From contig NZ_LR732469.1 of NCBI RefSeq assembly GCF_902506425.1, positions 851,704-915,703 of the forward strand: a stretch of 64,000 nt of DNA, read 5' to 3'. Numbering within the stretch: the stretch's first letter is position 1; each line of letters starts with the position of its first letter. The notes under the pieces are model-generated. The model was not told the origin of the DNA. It did no database searches and saw only the letters and a list, made by a program, of their open reading frames with translations. This stretch comes from Novosphingobium sp. 9U. Lineage in GTDB: Bacteria; Pseudomonadota; Alphaproteobacteria; Sphingomonadales; Sphingomonadaceae. The position numbers and the translations under genes are program-made. Below, piece after piece: positions 34,381 through 41,463 of the stretch.

Positions 34381-35976
34381 TCAGGTCGTCGGCAGCGAGG
34401 TGCAGGCACCCGAGTTGCCGGTGCCGAAGTCCGCAGCCGCGCTGTTGCAGGTCCAGCCGGCGTACCAGGTGTCCGCCGCATTGCGCACCGCGCCAATCCA
34501 CGTGGTCGTGTCGAAGAAGCTCGAAACGGTCTTGGGATCGGTAGCAACGCGACCGTTCTCGTTGGCGCCATTGGTGTAGCCGGTCAGCGTGCTGCTGAGC
34601 GCATCGGTGTTGTTGCGGCCGTCGACGTTGAAGAACCCGGAGACCTGCGACGCGCTATACGCGCCGGTGCCGATGAACTTTGTCGAGTTGCAGGTCAGCG
34701 CCACCGAGAAGGCGTTGAGCGTCGCGGGCGTGGTGCCCGACCCGTTCATGCGGATGCACTCGTTGTTGGGCGTCAGGACGATGCCGTTGATCAGCGTCGT
34801 GTCCGAGTTGCCGCGGAACAGCGCGCCGGCCTGGTCGTTGGCTTCGTTGTTGCTGCTGACCTGGCGCTGGATCGCGGTGAAGTTCGCCACGTTCAGCTTG
34901 GTGCGCGGAGCGTCGCCCTCGTTGCCGTTCGAGTCGATCTCGAACAGGGCATCGCCCAGGCCGTCACGCTGGTTGAGCAGCGCATACTGCACGTTCATCT
35001 GCGCACCGGTGTCGACGTCGAGGCTGTCGTCGTCCGCGCCAATCGAGATGTAGTACTTCATCTGCGGGCTGCCGCCGAACCACTCCGAACCGTCGTCCGA
35101 GCTGTTGTAGCTCATGATGTGGTCGATCGTCGTGCCGGTGCCGACGCCTTCGCCGGTGAGCGACTGCAGCTCGATGTTGTTGCTCAGGATGAAGCCCGAG
35201 TAACGGATCTGCACGAAGCTCATGCGGCCTGCGTTGTAGGCGTTGTCGGTGCCACCGAAGCGTGCCGGGTTGGTCGAGCCTTCGGTCTGGCGCTCGCAAT
35301 TGTTCGAGGCGGTGGTGCCGGTGGTGCAGTCGGTCACGGGCGCGCGGCCCATCAGCACGACGCCGCCCCACTGGCCCTGCGAGGTCTCAGTGACCTGGCC
35401 GGTCAGATTGTCACGGCTGGTGAAGATGATCGGCTTGGCGGCGGTGCCGACGGCGCTGATCTTGTTGCCGCGGTTGACGGCCAGCCAGGTGGCGCCAGGT
35501 GCCGCGATGACGATGACGCCGGGCTCGATGGTCAGGGTCGCGTTGGTGTCGGCAGTCAGGTTGGCCGTGGGGCAGCCGACCGTCGACGTGGCGAACGGAG
35601 CAGCGGCGGTGGGCGCAGCGAAGCCGCCGTCACAGCCGACGTCGACGCGGCCGTTCAGCTGATAGACCAGGCCGGCGATCTTGGGCAGCGTGACCGAGCG
35701 GTCGATCACGGCCGGCAGGTTGCAGACGCGCCAGGTCCCGGTCGGGCCGGTGAGGGTGCCGGCGTCGGCCAGCTGCGTCGAGGAACTGATCGAGGGGCAT
35801 GCCGAGGCAGCAACGACGCCGGTCGGGCCGGTCGGCGTAGGCGTCGGGGCCGGAGTAGGGGCCGGCTGGACGATGACGTCGCCGCCAGTGCCGGGCGAGG
35901 CGATGTCGCTGGGGCCGCAGCCGGCGAGGGCGAGCGCGCTGCAGCCAACCAGCAGCAGGCCATGGATGTTCTTCAC
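34381..35976 (-). CDS. Secreted lipoprotein, beta-rich, paired with the TonB receptor
   Basis: A 531-aa predicted lipoprotein: the start is GTG at 35976 with GGGGGA seven bases before it, followed by a signal sequence and lipobox LALAGC (C21). A Pro/Thr-rich linker (about 38-53) leads to a long Asn/Gly/Thr-rich domain with repeated strands, for example LTIEPGVIVIAAPG and WGGVVLMGRAPV, suggesting a right-handed beta helix. Several Cys may form disulphides. I do not recognise a named family; similar surface proteins next to TonB receptors bind or present substrates. Upstream PHO-like repeats suggest phosphate-starvation control. Confidence 0.75.
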   Translation of the reverse strand: MKNIHGLLLVGCSALALAGCGPSDIASPGTGGDVIVQPAPTPAPTPTPTGPTGVVAASACPSISSSTQLADAGTLTGPTGTWRVCNLPAVIDRSVTLPKIAGLVYQLNGRVDVGCDGGFAAPTAAAPFATSTVGCPTANLTADTNATLTIEPGVIVIAAPGATWLAVNRGNKISAVGTAAKPIIFTSRDNLTGQVTETSQGQWGGVVLMGRAPVTDCTTGTTASNNCERQTEGSTNPARFGGTDNAYNAGRMSFVQIRYSGFILSNNIELQSLTGEGVGTGTTIDHIMSYNSSDDGSEWFGGSPQMKYYISIGADDDSLDVDTGAQMNVQYALLNQRDGLGDALFEIDSNGNEGDAPRTKLNVANFTAIQRQVSSNNEANDQAGALFRGNSDTTLINGIVLTPNNECIRMNGSGTTPATLNAFSVALTCNSTKFIGTGAYSASQVSGFFNVDGRNNTDALSSTLTGYTNGANENGRVATDPKTVSSFFDTTTWIGAVRNAADTWYAGWTCNSAAADFGTGNSGACTSLPTT

Positions 35977-36050
35977 GGATTTTCCCCCATTGGTGGACGA
36001 ACGACGCGGGCGAGTCCGCCGCCGCTGATCCGGGGTGTTAGGAGTGGCCG

Positions 36051-36079
36051 GTGACACTATGGTGGCAACTTAGTGACAA
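36051..36079 (-). promoter_or_regulatory. PHO box: three heptamers with 11-bp period
   Basis: On the minus strand the sequence reads TTGTCAC-TAAG-TTGCCAC-CATA-GTGTCAC: three T/G-TG-T/C-CAC heptamers starting exactly 11 bp apart (plus-strand starts 36051, 36062, 36073). This is the layout of PhoB binding sites. It lies 75-103 bp before the lipoprotein GTG. Confidence 0.65.
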
Positions 36080-36151
36080 CCCTAAGACGCTGGTCACTCT
36101 GTTCGCCGCGGCACCTGCGTACGTGGCTCACGACTCGTGGTTCACACCGAG

Positions 36152-36169
36152 ATTGCAGTTTTATGACAC
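36152..36169 (-). promoter_or_regulatory. Second PHO box, close to the E. coli consensus
   Basis: On the minus strand GTGTCAT-AAAA-CTGCAAT matches the consensus CTGTCATAAAACTGTCAT at 15 of 18 positions, again with two halves 11 bp apart. It is in the same intergenic region as the triple repeat, 176 bp before the lipoprotein start and 75 bp before the divergent TPR gene. Confidence 0.55.
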
Positions 36170-36244
36170 TTGCCGCATTTTGTTGTTGTCGGCCCCGGAG
36201 AGGCAGAAGCTGCCTCCACTACAAAGATAACCGGGAGTCGTGTC

Positions 36245-36604
36245 ATGTTGTTCACCGCCATCATCTTCGCCTCGGCACTGGGGCTGCCGATCGCACCGGA
36301 AGCCGAGCGCCGTGCGCCCGACGTTGCCTACGCCGAACTGGCAGCCGGCAATGCCGTTGCCGCGCTGCGCAAGCTGGAGGAGCCGTCGGTCGATCGTTCC
36401 GATCCGGCCGTGCTGATCAACCTGGGCAGCGCCTATGCGCGCCAGGGCGCCACCGACAAGGCGCTGGCCGCATTGCGCGCGGCCGTGACCAGCTCCGAGC
36501 GGTACGATCTGGAACTGGCGGACGGCAGCTGGATGGATTCGCGAGAGGTCGCGCGTATCGCCCTCGCGAAGCTGCAGCGCGGCGCAGCGCAGGCGGCGCG
36601 CTGA
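36245..36604 (+). CDS. Small exported TPR-like protein
   Basis: A 119-aa protein with an N-terminal hydrophobic signal-like segment (LFTAIIFASALGLPIAP). The remainder has a tetratricopeptide-like helical pair: VAYAELAAGNAVAALRKLEE followed by AVLINLGSAYARQGATDKALAALRAAV. GGGAG lies before the ATG at 36245. It is divergent from the lipoprotein gene and lies near the PHO-like repeats. Function unknown; TPR proteins of this size are usually periplasmic adaptors. Confidence 0.7.
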   Translation: MLFTAIIFASALGLPIAPEAERRAPDVAYAELAAGNAVAALRKLEEPSVDRSDPAVLINLGSAYARQGATDKALAALRAAVTSSERYDLELADGSWMDSREVARIALAKLQRGAAQAAR

Positions 36605-36647
36605 ACGCTCGAGCGGTCTGCTGACTTAGGGAGCCGCTCGATCGTTC
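36603..36647. terminator. Bidirectional hairpin between TPR gene and asparaginase
   Basis: GAACGCTCGAGCGG at 36603-36616 and CCGCTCGATCGTTC at 36634-36647 pair over 14 bp with one mismatch; the right arm overlaps the asparaginase stop. Position between convergent genes suggests bidirectional termination, but there is no T tract. Confidence 0.5.
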
Positions 36648-37611
36648 AACTCGCCAGCCAGGCGCGGGCGAGTTGTGCAGCTTGCGCAGCGTCCGCGGTT
36701 CCGCCGAGCGCCACGGCGAGCAGCAGCCGCAACTTGCGCGCGCTGAGATCCGCGCCGCCGATCACGCCCATCGCAGCGAGGCGAGCGCCGGACTCGTAGG
36801 TCGGCGCCACGCCGCCTTCGGTGCAGTGCGAGGCAAGCCCGATCACCACGCCGGCGGCTTGCGCCCGCTCGACGGCGGGCAGCAGCCGCATCGGCACGTT
36901 GCCGCGGCCGAAGCCCTCAAGCACCAGACCGCGCGCGCGCGTCGCGACCAGCGCGTCGATCAACTCGGGCCCGCTCTCCAGTCCCAGCGAGACGATGTGG
37001 ACCGCTGGGTCAGGCTGCGCCAGCGCTACCGCGGCCCGGCGTCGCGGGTGCGAGCACCAACGTACGCCTTGCTCGTCGACGCGGGCGATTACCGCGCTCT
37101 CGGGACCGAACGCATCGGGCGCACTGCTGTCGCGCTTGGTTGCGGCGCGGGCGGCGAGAACCCTGCCGGCGAATACGACGGCGACGCCGGAGCCAAGGGC
37201 GGCTTCGCTGCTGGCAACTGCGATCGCATCGCGCAAGTTCGCGGCGCCATCGTAGCCGGGCAGCGAAGGCGCGCGCTGGGCGCCGGTGAAAACGACCGGC
37301 ATCTCGCCGGCATGTAACAGGTCGGCCAGGAAGGCGACTTCCTCCATGGTGTCCGTGCCGTGCGTCACCACCACACCGCGCGCGCCGCTGGCGCTCGCTT
37401 CGGCAATCATGGCGACCACGCGCATGGCGTCGGCGAGGGTCATGTCCTCGCTGAGGCCGGCATAAGCCTGCCGCTCGACCACGGTATCCGACAGGTTGCC
37501 TGCGTGTCCCGCGCTGCCGCTGCGCCCGACCAGCACGCCGGCAGCATCGGGCATGGAGGCGATCGTGCCGCCGGCATCGATCAGGACGAGGTCGGACACG
37601 ACAGGGCTGGA
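36646..37611 (-). CDS. Asparaginase
   Basis: L-asparaginase/glutaminase family protein of 321 aa that hydrolyses amide side chains to aspartate or glutamate and ammonia. Both catalytic threonines are present: T17 in DAGGTIAS and T87 in HGTDTMEE (with D88), and the lysine of the triad is in ATKRDSS. There is no signal peptide in the chosen form, so it is cytoplasmic. The start is probably GTG at 37611 with AAGGA seven bases before; ATG at 37647 would lie inside an operator palindrome and overlap the divergent gene. It appears coregulated with the nearby transport and glutamyltransferase genes. Confidence 0.88.
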   Translation of the reverse strand, partial: SSPVVSDLVLIDAGGTIASMPDAAGVLVGRSGSAGHAGNLSDTVVERQAYAGLSEDMTLADAMRVVAMIAEASASGARGVVVTHGTDTMEEVAFLADLLHAGEMPVVFTGAQRAPSLPGYDGAANLRDAIAVASSEAALGSGVAVVFAGRVLAARAATKRDSSAPDAFGPESAVIARVDEQGVRWCSHPRRRAAVALAQPDPAVHIVSLGLESGPELIDALVATRARGLVLEGFGRGNVPMRLLPAVERAQAAGVVIGLASHCTEGGVAPTYESGARLAAMGVIGGADLSARKLRLLLAVALGGTADAAQAAQLARAWLAS

Positions 37612-37637
37612 CACGGCACAATCCTTCGCGCAGAGAA

Positions 37638-37654
37638 TGTATGACAATCATACA
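37638..37654. promoter_or_regulatory. Operator palindrome TGTATGA-CAA-TCATACA
   Basis: A perfect 7-bp inverted repeat with a 3-bp spacer, centred between the divergent asparaginase and Rieske ferredoxin starts. Related half-sites occur at 41190 and 41313. The form is compatible with a GntR/FadR-type repressor site, differing from the TNGTNNNACNA consensus at one base. Confidence 0.6.
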
Positions 37655-37676
37655 AAGAAGCGTGTGGGTGAATCTC

Positions 37677-37988
37677 ATGGCCGAAAGAACAGCCCTTTGC
37701 CAAGCCTCTTCCCTCGAAGTCGGCGCGATGGCCCGTTTCGAAGTGGCGGGAGAGGACCCGCTGCTGCTGATCAATGACGGGGGCGAGTTCCGCCTGATCG
37801 ATGATGACTGCACTCACGCGATCGCCTCCCTGTCCGAGGGGCGGCTGGAAGGCGGCGTGATCTTCTGCCCGCTGCATGGCGGCAGCTTCGACATCCGCAC
37901 CGGCAAGGCCCGCTCGCTCCCGTGCAAGCAGACGCTGCGCACGCACAAGGTCAGCGTGAAGGACGGGGTGGTGTACTACGAGGGGTGA
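37677..37988 (+). CDS. Rieske [2Fe-2S] ferredoxin
   Basis: Small Rieske-type ferredoxin of 103 aa, the kind that feeds electrons to aromatic dioxygenases. Cluster ligands are C45/H47 (CTH) and C64/H67 (CPLH), with the expected 16-residue spacing and the GGSFDIRTG loop afterwards. ATG at 37677 is favoured because an earlier ATG at 37641 lies within an operator and overlaps the divergent gene. There is no oxygenase or reductase adjacent, so its partner may be one of the Rieske oxygenases in region 1 or a genomic enzyme. Confidence 0.88.
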   Translation: MAERTALCQASSLEVGAMARFEVAGEDPLLLINDGGEFRLIDDDCTHAIASLSEGRLEGGVIFCPLHGGSFDIRTGKARSLPCKQTLRTHKVSVKDGVVYYEG

Positions 37989-38042
37989 GGGGGGGGCGGC
38001 TAATTCGTGAAGTCGCCAACGGCGCAGCGGCTTACCTGCTCG

Positions 38043-39833
38043 CTACCGCCCCACCGCATAAGCCTGCATCAGCCGCGGAGTGGCCGCCGCATGCAGTACG
38101 CCATCAGCCCCACGCTCCGCCGCGGTCAGCCGCCCGGCCGACCACGCAGGCGCCACGCGCAAGTCGTGGCCGCGGCGGCGCAAGTCGGCGATGATCGGCT
38201 CGCCATAGCTCTCCTCGATGACGGCAACGCCCGGCAGCGCTTCGCGTGGGTAGAACGACGAGGGGAAATGCAGGCTGTGGAACAGCGGCTGGTCGAGCGC
38301 GGCCTGCAGGCCCATTCCGCCCAGGATCCGCCGCAGCAGCAGGACGAGCTGCCACTGGTCCTGCTGGTCGCCGCCCGGCGTGCCGCAGATGAGCGCAGGC
38401 CGCCCTTGGTGCAGCGCCAACGTGGGCGTGAGGGTCGTGCGCGGGCGCTTGCCGGGGGCGAGGCTGCCCGGCAGATCGGGCTCCAGCCAGAACATCTGCG
38501 CGCGCGTGTTCAGCGCGAAGCCCAGACCTGCCACCGTCGGTGAGGATTGCGGCCACCCGCCCGAAGGCGTGGCGCTGACCATGTTGCCATGACGGTCGAT
38601 CACGTCGAGGTGGACGGTGTCGCCCGGCTTCAGCGTCGACTTCAGGTGCACCATGGTCGGCTCGCCGATGCCCAGGCCTGCCGCTTCGCCAGTGGCGACG
38701 CGCACTTGCGCCATGCTGCGCACGACCTGCTCGGCATAGCCGGGCACGACGCCGGGCTGGATCGTATTGCTGGCGGTCGCGCCGATCAGCGCCGCACGAT
38801 CCTGGGCATAGCTGCGCGACAGCAAGGTATCGAGCGGCACGTCGGTGAACGCAGGATCGCCGTAGTAAGCCTCTCGGTCCGCGAAGGCGAGCTTCTGGGC
38901 TTCGAGGCACAAGTGCACGAAATCGGCACTCTCCAGATCGACCTGGGCGATGCCGGCCGCATCGAGCAGGCGCAGCGATTGCAGCAGGACCGGGCCTTGC
39001 CCCCAAGGCGCGGTCTTGCACACCGTCCAGCCGTGAAAGTCGGTGGTGACCGGCTCTTCATAGGTCGCGTGCCAACGTGCCATGTCATCGCCGGTGAGAA
39101 GACCGGCGTGGCGTTCGCCGCTGGCGTCCATCAATTCGGTGCGCGCGAAGCGGTCGATCTCTTCGGCGACGAAGCCCTGGCTCCAGGCGCGGCGCGCACG
39201 ATCGATGCGGGCCTCGCGTGTGCCTTGCGTGCCGGCCTCGGCAACCAGGCGCTGCCACGTCGCAGCAAGCACCGGATTGCGCAAGAGCGCGCCTGCCTTC
39301 GGCGGATCGCCGCCCGGAAGCCAGATTGCACACCCGCTCGGCCACTCGGTGCGTAGCGCATCGGCGACGTCGGCGATCGCGCGCGCGGCGCCGGGCAGCA
39401 GCGGATGGCCGTTCAGCGCATAGCCGATCGCCGGTGCGAGCACGTCGGCTAGCTCCATCGTGCCATGGTCGCGCAGCAAGGTGAGCCAAGCGTCGAATGC
39501 GCCCGGCACGACGGCGGCGATCAGGCCCGAGCCGGGTACCATGTCGAGGCCCTGATTGCGGAAGTGCGCGATCGTCGCGGCGGCCGGGGCTACGCCTTGC
39601 CCGCAGAGCACGCGCGTCTCATGCCTATGCGCGTCGTGGAACAGGATCGGGACTTCGCCGGCGGGTCCGCATAGATGTGGCTCGACGACGCACAGCGTGA
39701 AGCCGCCGGCGACCGCCGCGTCGAACGCGTTGCCGCCGCGCTCCAGCACCCCCATCGCCACTTGCGAGACGATCCAGTGGGTGGAGGCGACGACGCCGAA
39801 GGTGCCGCTGATCTCGGGCCGCGTGGTGAACAT
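38043..39833 (-). CDS. Gamma-glutamyltransferase family protein (cytoplasmic form)
   Basis: A 596-aa N-terminal-nucleophile hydrolase of the gamma-glutamyltransferase family, normally autocleaved before the catalytic Thr. The expected nucleophile is T406 in PGDTVHLDVIDRHGN, where most members read TTH. It should cleave gamma-glutamyl bonds or related amides such as glutathione, or be a cephalosporin acylase-like variant. No signal peptide is present, unlike classical periplasmic enzymes, so it probably acts after import. It follows the MFS transporter gene by 16 bp. ATG at 39833 is where the conserved THWIVSQVAMGVLERGGNAFDA region becomes in reach. Confidence 0.87.
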   Translation of the reverse strand: MFTTRPEISGTFGVVASTHWIVSQVAMGVLERGGNAFDAAVAGGFTLCVVEPHLCGPAGEVPILFHDAHRHETRVLCGQGVAPAAATIAHFRNQGLDMVPGSGLIAAVVPGAFDAWLTLLRDHGTMELADVLAPAIGYALNGHPLLPGAARAIADVADALRTEWPSGCAIWLPGGDPPKAGALLRNPVLAATWQRLVAEAGTQGTREARIDRARRAWSQGFVAEEIDRFARTELMDASGERHAGLLTGDDMARWHATYEEPVTTDFHGWTVCKTAPWGQGPVLLQSLRLLDAAGIAQVDLESADFVHLCLEAQKLAFADREAYYGDPAFTDVPLDTLLSRSYAQDRAALIGATASNTIQPGVVPGYAEQVVRSMAQVRVATGEAAGLGIGEPTMVHLKSTLKPGDTVHLDVIDRHGNMVSATPSGGWPQSSPTVAGLGFALNTRAQMFWLEPDLPGSLAPGKRPRTTLTPTLALHQGRPALICGTPGGDQQDQWQLVLLLRRILGGMGLQAALDQPLFHSLHFPSSFYPREALPGVAVIEESYGEPIIADLRRRGHDLRVAPAWSAGRLTAAERGADGVLHAAATPRLMQAYAVGR

Positions 39834-39849
39834 GGGGAGGCGCTCGCAG

Positions 39850-41178
39850 TCAGGAGTAGGGGGATGCCGCCGCGCGGCGGAGGGCTCCGCGTCCGAGCGC
39901 CAGAAGCACGGTGCCCAAGGCGGCGCCGACGCCCCCGACGATCGCCATCGATTTGCCGATGGCGTCGGGGCTGGCGAAGACATCGTCCGTCAGCCCGGCG
40001 GTGATCAGCGCGATGATCGCCTGGCCGAGCACGTTCTGGACGAAGAAGAACAGCGCGACATAAAGCCCGCGCAGGCGGTTGGGCGCGACCAGTGTCGCCA
40101 CTACTGCGTGATGGCCGACCGAGGCGCAGGTCAGGAACAGCAGCAGGCCTAGAGCGCCAAGCGCCGCGGTCGCACTCGGCAGCAGCGGCATGGCGATGGC
40201 GACCGGCACCAGCAGTGCTCCGCACAGCGCGGCGGTGGTGAACGCGGCGTCGGCGCGGCCGCTCGCGACGAGGCGGTCGGTCATGCTCGCCCCGCCCCAT
40301 TGACCGAGCGTGGTCGGGACCAGAAACAGCACCGCCAGCGGCAATCCCAGCTGTGCCGGGCTCAGGCCATGCACCCGGTCGAACAGGCCTGGGCCCCAGA
40401 GCAGGAAGCCGGCGAAGGGCAGGTTGATGCAGCTGTAACCCAGGATGTAGGTCAGTGAGACTGCGCGCCGTGCCTTCAGGAAGGGCAGGAAGCCGCCCGA
40501 TGCAGCGCTTTGCCCAGCACTTTGCACAGCATCCTGCCGCCGCGATGGTTCGCGCATCGTCAGCATGGCAGCGGCGAGGATCAGGCCGGGCGCACCGGCT
40601 GCGGCGAACACGAAGCGCCAGGGTGCGAGCTCGCCCAGCACCGGCAGCGCCACCGCGCCGTGGCGCGACGCAAAGCCGATCAGCAAACCACCGGCGAAGT
40701 AGGCGATGCTGGAACCCACGGTCGCGCCCAGCGTGTAGAACGCCACCGCCCGGCCGCGCTGCTCGGGCCGGAACAGGTCGGCGATCAGCGAGTAGGCCGC
40801 GGGCGCCAGCGCGGCCTCGCCGATGCCGACGCCGACCCGCGCCGCGAACAGCGCGCCGAAGCTGGTCGCCAACCCCGATGCGATCGTGCACAGGCTCCAC
40901 AGACCCACTCCGCCGGCGACGATCAGCCGGCGCGGGGCTCGGTCCGCCAGCCAGCCGATCGGCAGGCCCATGGTGACGTAGAAGATCGCGAAGGCGACCC
41001 CCCCGACCATTGCGAACTGGGTATCGGACAAGTGCAGCTCTGTCGAGATCGGGCGGATCAGGATCGACAGGATCACCCGGTCGATGAACGACAGCACATA
41101 AGCGAGGAACAGCAGCGCCAATGCCCGGTACGCCTGCGGCCGTGCGGGCCAGGCTGGTCGGTCTTCAGAATAAGTCAT
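39850..41178 (-). CDS. MFS transporter
   Basis: Major facilitator superfamily permease of 442 aa with about twelve hydrophobic helices. Motif A between helices 2 and 3 reads GWLADRAPRRLIV; the first helix begins ALLFLAYVLSFIDRVIL with the acidic residue typical of MFS. The two halves are separated by a loop near residues 195-210 rich in Gln/Ser. It should import an anionic or amide solute across the inner membrane for the cytoplasmic gamma-glutamyltransferase. ATG at 41178 is preferred over ATG at 41196, which falls in the operator. Confidence 0.9.
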   Translation of the reverse strand: MTYSEDRPAWPARPQAYRALALLFLAYVLSFIDRVILSILIRPISTELHLSDTQFAMVGGVAFAIFYVTMGLPIGWLADRAPRRLIVAGGVGLWSLCTIASGLATSFGALFAARVGVGIGEAALAPAAYSLIADLFRPEQRGRAVAFYTLGATVGSSIAYFAGGLLIGFASRHGAVALPVLGELAPWRFVFAAAGAPGLILAAAMLTMREPSRRQDAVQSAGQSAASGGFLPFLKARRAVSLTYILGYSCINLPFAGFLLWGPGLFDRVHGLSPAQLGLPLAVLFLVPTTLGQWGGASMTDRLVASGRADAAFTTAALCGALLVPVAIAMPLLPSATAALGALGLLLFLTCASVGHHAVVATLVAPNRLRGLYVALFFFVQNVLGQAIIALITAGLTDDVFASPDAIGKSMAIVGGVGAALGTVLLALGRGALRRAAASPYS

Positions 41179-41189
41179 CGCGGCACGCT

Positions 41190-41209
41190 TTGTCATACCG
41201 TCATACGAT
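41190..41209. promoter_or_regulatory. Operator-like site TTGTCATACCGTCATACGAT
   Basis: Two TCATAC half-sites in direct orientation, aligned with the 37638 palindrome on its right half (TCATAC) and left TGT. It overlaps the putative start region of the MFS gene. One mismatch to the TNGTNNNACNA pattern of GntR/FadR regulators. Confidence 0.45.
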
Positions 41210-41312
41210 AGATCCCGCGCGTGTTTGGCAAGGGGCTTGGTTTGGCAGGGAGTACCCCTGTCCCGTCTATGACCCGGCCGTGCCAAAAACCCGCTTGCCA
41301 ACCTAAAGAGTT

Positions 41313-41329
41313 TGTATGACAGTAAGACC
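41313..41329. promoter_or_regulatory. Operator-like site TGTATGACAGTAAGACC
   Basis: Matches the 37638 palindrome at 13 of 17 positions, identical over its first nine bases. It lies 135 bp before the third TonB-receptor gene in the divergent receptor/MFS intergenic region. Likely bound by the same regulator, not present in this window. Confidence 0.45.
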
Positions 41330-41463
41330 ATCACACACCGCATATGAGTGCCGCGCGTACGGTCTCAGGCGGCAGATGGCGGAAGACCGCAGCAAGTGGC
41401 GCCGCTGATTGTACCGCAGGAGAACGAGGAGGTTTCACAACTTAGCATCAAGGGGAAGCAGTA

